This document shows, piece after piece, positions 30,943 through 31,924 of a DNA stretch of 31,924 nt (the stretch's first letter is position 1; each line of letters begins with the position of its first letter). The notes beneath the pieces were generated by a model. That model was not told the DNA's origin. It made no database searches and saw nothing but the letters and a program-made list of their open reading frames with translations. The DNA comes from Bacteroidota bacterium (GTDB taxonomy: Bacteria > Bacteroidota > Bacteroidia > Bacteroidales > Rikenellaceae). The position numbers and the translations under genes were made by a program. The stretch is from contig JAEZTA010000017.1 in NCBI GenBank assembly GCA_023443765.1, positions 1 through 31,924 on the forward strand. The letters are read 5' to 3'.

Positions 30943-31851
30943 ATGAACAAGATTCTGGTAATTGGCAGCACCAACATCGACATGATCGCCTGTGTCAAAC
31001 ACCTGCCCCGTCCGGGCGAGACCGTCGGCGAGGCGCGCTTCATGCAATCCAACGGCGGCAAGGGGGCCAACCAGGCCGTTGCGGCCGCACGCCTGGGCGG
31101 CGACGTGGCTTTCGTCACGTGTCTGGGCGACGACGCCAGCGCCGTGGCGCTCCGGCAGCAATTCACGGCCGACGGCATCAACACCGAAGCCCTCTTCACG
31201 GCCAAGGACACCCCGACCGGCACGGCGTTGATCTTCGTCTCGCAGGACGGGGAGAACTGCATCGCCGTGGCCCCCGGTGCGAACCACAGCCTCACGCGCG
31301 AAGCGATCGACGCCGTCGCGGACCGCATCGCCGGAGCCGAGTACCTGCTCGTGCAGCTCGAAATACCGATGGAGACGGTGGCCTACGCCATCGAAAAAGC
31401 CTACGAGGCGGGAACCCGCGTGGTGCTCAACCCGGCTCCGGCCATGCCGCTGCCCGACGAATTGCTGCGCAAAGTCTACCTGATCACCCCCAACCGCACC
31501 GAAAGCGAAACGCTGACGGGAATCCCCGTGCACACGGCGCAGGACGCCTCGAAGGCCGCCGCTGCGCTGCTGGCGAAAGGCGTCGGGAACGTCATCGTCA
31601 CGTTGGGCAGCGAAGGCGCGCTGATCCGGACTCCGGACGGGGAACAACTGATCCCGGCGCGCACGGTCACGCCCGTAGACACCACCGCCGCGGGCGATGT
31701 CTTCAACGGGGCCCTGCTGGTGGGCCTCTCCGAAGGCAGCAGCCTGGCCGACGCCGTGCAGTTTGCCTCGCGCAGCGCCTCGGTCTCCGTGACCCGTATG
31801 GGGGCGCAGGCTTCGATACCGTGGCGCGAGGAGTTGGAAACCCTCGCCTGA
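30943..31851 (+). CDS. rbsK: Ribokinase
   Basis: A 302-residue PfkB-family sugar kinase starting at ATG 30943 (MNKILVIGSTNIDMI). The longer in-frame reading from 30880 adds 21 residues with no homology-like character and is rejected. Signatures are NGGKGANQAVAAARLGG (PfkB signature 1), LNPAPAMPLP, LITPNRTESETLTG and DTTAAGDVFNGALL (signature 2, catalytic base Asp252). It phosphorylates D-ribose to ribose 5-phosphate; specificity for ribose over other pentoses is inferred from the overall match to RbsK. It is 30 bp before the next gene with no terminator between, and a LacI-family repressor gene diverges from it. Confidence 0.93.
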   Translation: MNKILVIGSTNIDMIACVKHLPRPGETVGEARFMQSNGGKGANQAVAAARLGGDVAFVTCLGDDASAVALRQQFTADGINTEALFTAKDTPTGTALIFVSQDGENCIAVAPGANHSLTREAIDAVADRIAGAEYLLVQLEIPMETVAYAIEKAYEAGTRVVLNPAPAMPLPDELLRKVYLITPNRTESETLTGIPVHTAQDASKAAAALLAKGVGNVIVTLGSEGALIRTPDGEQLIPARTVTPVDTTAAGDVFNGALLVGLSEGSSLADAVQFASRSASVSVTRMGAQASIPWREELETLA

Positions 31852-31881
31852 ACCGAACGAAAACCTTAAAACTCAAATACT

Positions 31882-31924
31882 ATGTTCGTTGTTAACAGCT
31901 ACTCTTTGGCAGTCATCTTCTGCT
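31882..31924 (+). CDS. Probable sugar permease, N-terminus only
   Basis: The last 43 bases encode MFVVNSYSLAVIFC before the window ends. The short hydrophobic start resembles the first helix of the GRP/RhaT-type sugar transporters that sit beside ribokinase in Bacteroidetes. With only 14 residues the family is a guess guided by context. Confidence 0.5.
   Translation, partial: MFVVNSYSLAVIFC

Noticed and set aside
1..31924. Mobile element, phage, CRISPR or integration site
   Set aside because: No transposase, integrase, repeat-spacer array or terminal repeats were found; the only large repeat is the DUF4855 duplication.

Overview
The window looks like the chromosome of a GC-rich gut Bacteroidales, most likely Alistipes or a close relative. 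This is inferred from a SusC/SusD pair, many Cys-anchored lipoproteins with acidic or Lys/Asp-rich tails, Bacteroidetes-type promoters (TTTG, about 19-21 bp, then TAnnTTTG) and glycan-utilisation gene families. No tRNA, rRNA, CRISPR array, insertion sequence or phage gene was seen.

Layout. (1) 1-4416, minus strand: the start of a DUF1080 (3-keto-glycoside hydrolase-like) lipoprotein cut by the window edge, a DUF6377 membrane regulator, and a DUF6259 glycosidase-like protein. The last two each have a good promoter. (2) 5223-19131, plus strand: a polysaccharide-utilisation locus (PUL) of susC, susD, a DUF1735/discoidin-like surface lipoprotein, three DUF4855 lipoproteins, a fourth DUF4855 protein fused to a glycerophosphodiester phosphodiesterase (GDPD) domain, and an unrecognised surface-type lipoprotein. 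(3) 27244-19192, minus strand: a convergent seven-gene operon for a Tat-exported DUF4434 protein, a sugar-porter MFS transporter, an N-acylglucosamine 2-epimerase, an exported FAD oxidoreductase and three different SGNH esterases. A hairpin flanked by A and T tracts separates it from the PUL and could stop transcription from both sides. (4) 27588-29033, minus strand: a lipoprotein with DUF5018-like repeats and a degenerate phosphodiester-glycosidase (NAGPA-like) domain. (5) 29574-31924: a LacI-type repressor diverging from ribokinase and the first 14 codons of a probable sugar permease, with an operator-like palindrome on the ribokinase promoter.

Working model (inference). SusC/SusD and the lipoproteins bind and import a glycan at the outer membrane. 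The DUF4855 and DUF4855-GDPD proteins, and perhaps DUF6259 and DUF4434, cut it, and the three esterases remove acyl groups. The MFS porter imports a sugar, and the epimerase interconverts ManNAc and GlcNAc. No recognised glycoside hydrolase family, sialidase or neuraminate lyase is visible. GDPD, a NAGPA-like fold and an N-acylhexosamine epimerase together suggest an acylated, N-acetylhexosamine-containing glycan with phosphodiester links (teichoic-acid-like, phosphoglycan, or GPI- or GlcNAc-phosphate-type). The DUF4855 array with its GDPD fusion is the best candidate here for an undescribed system.
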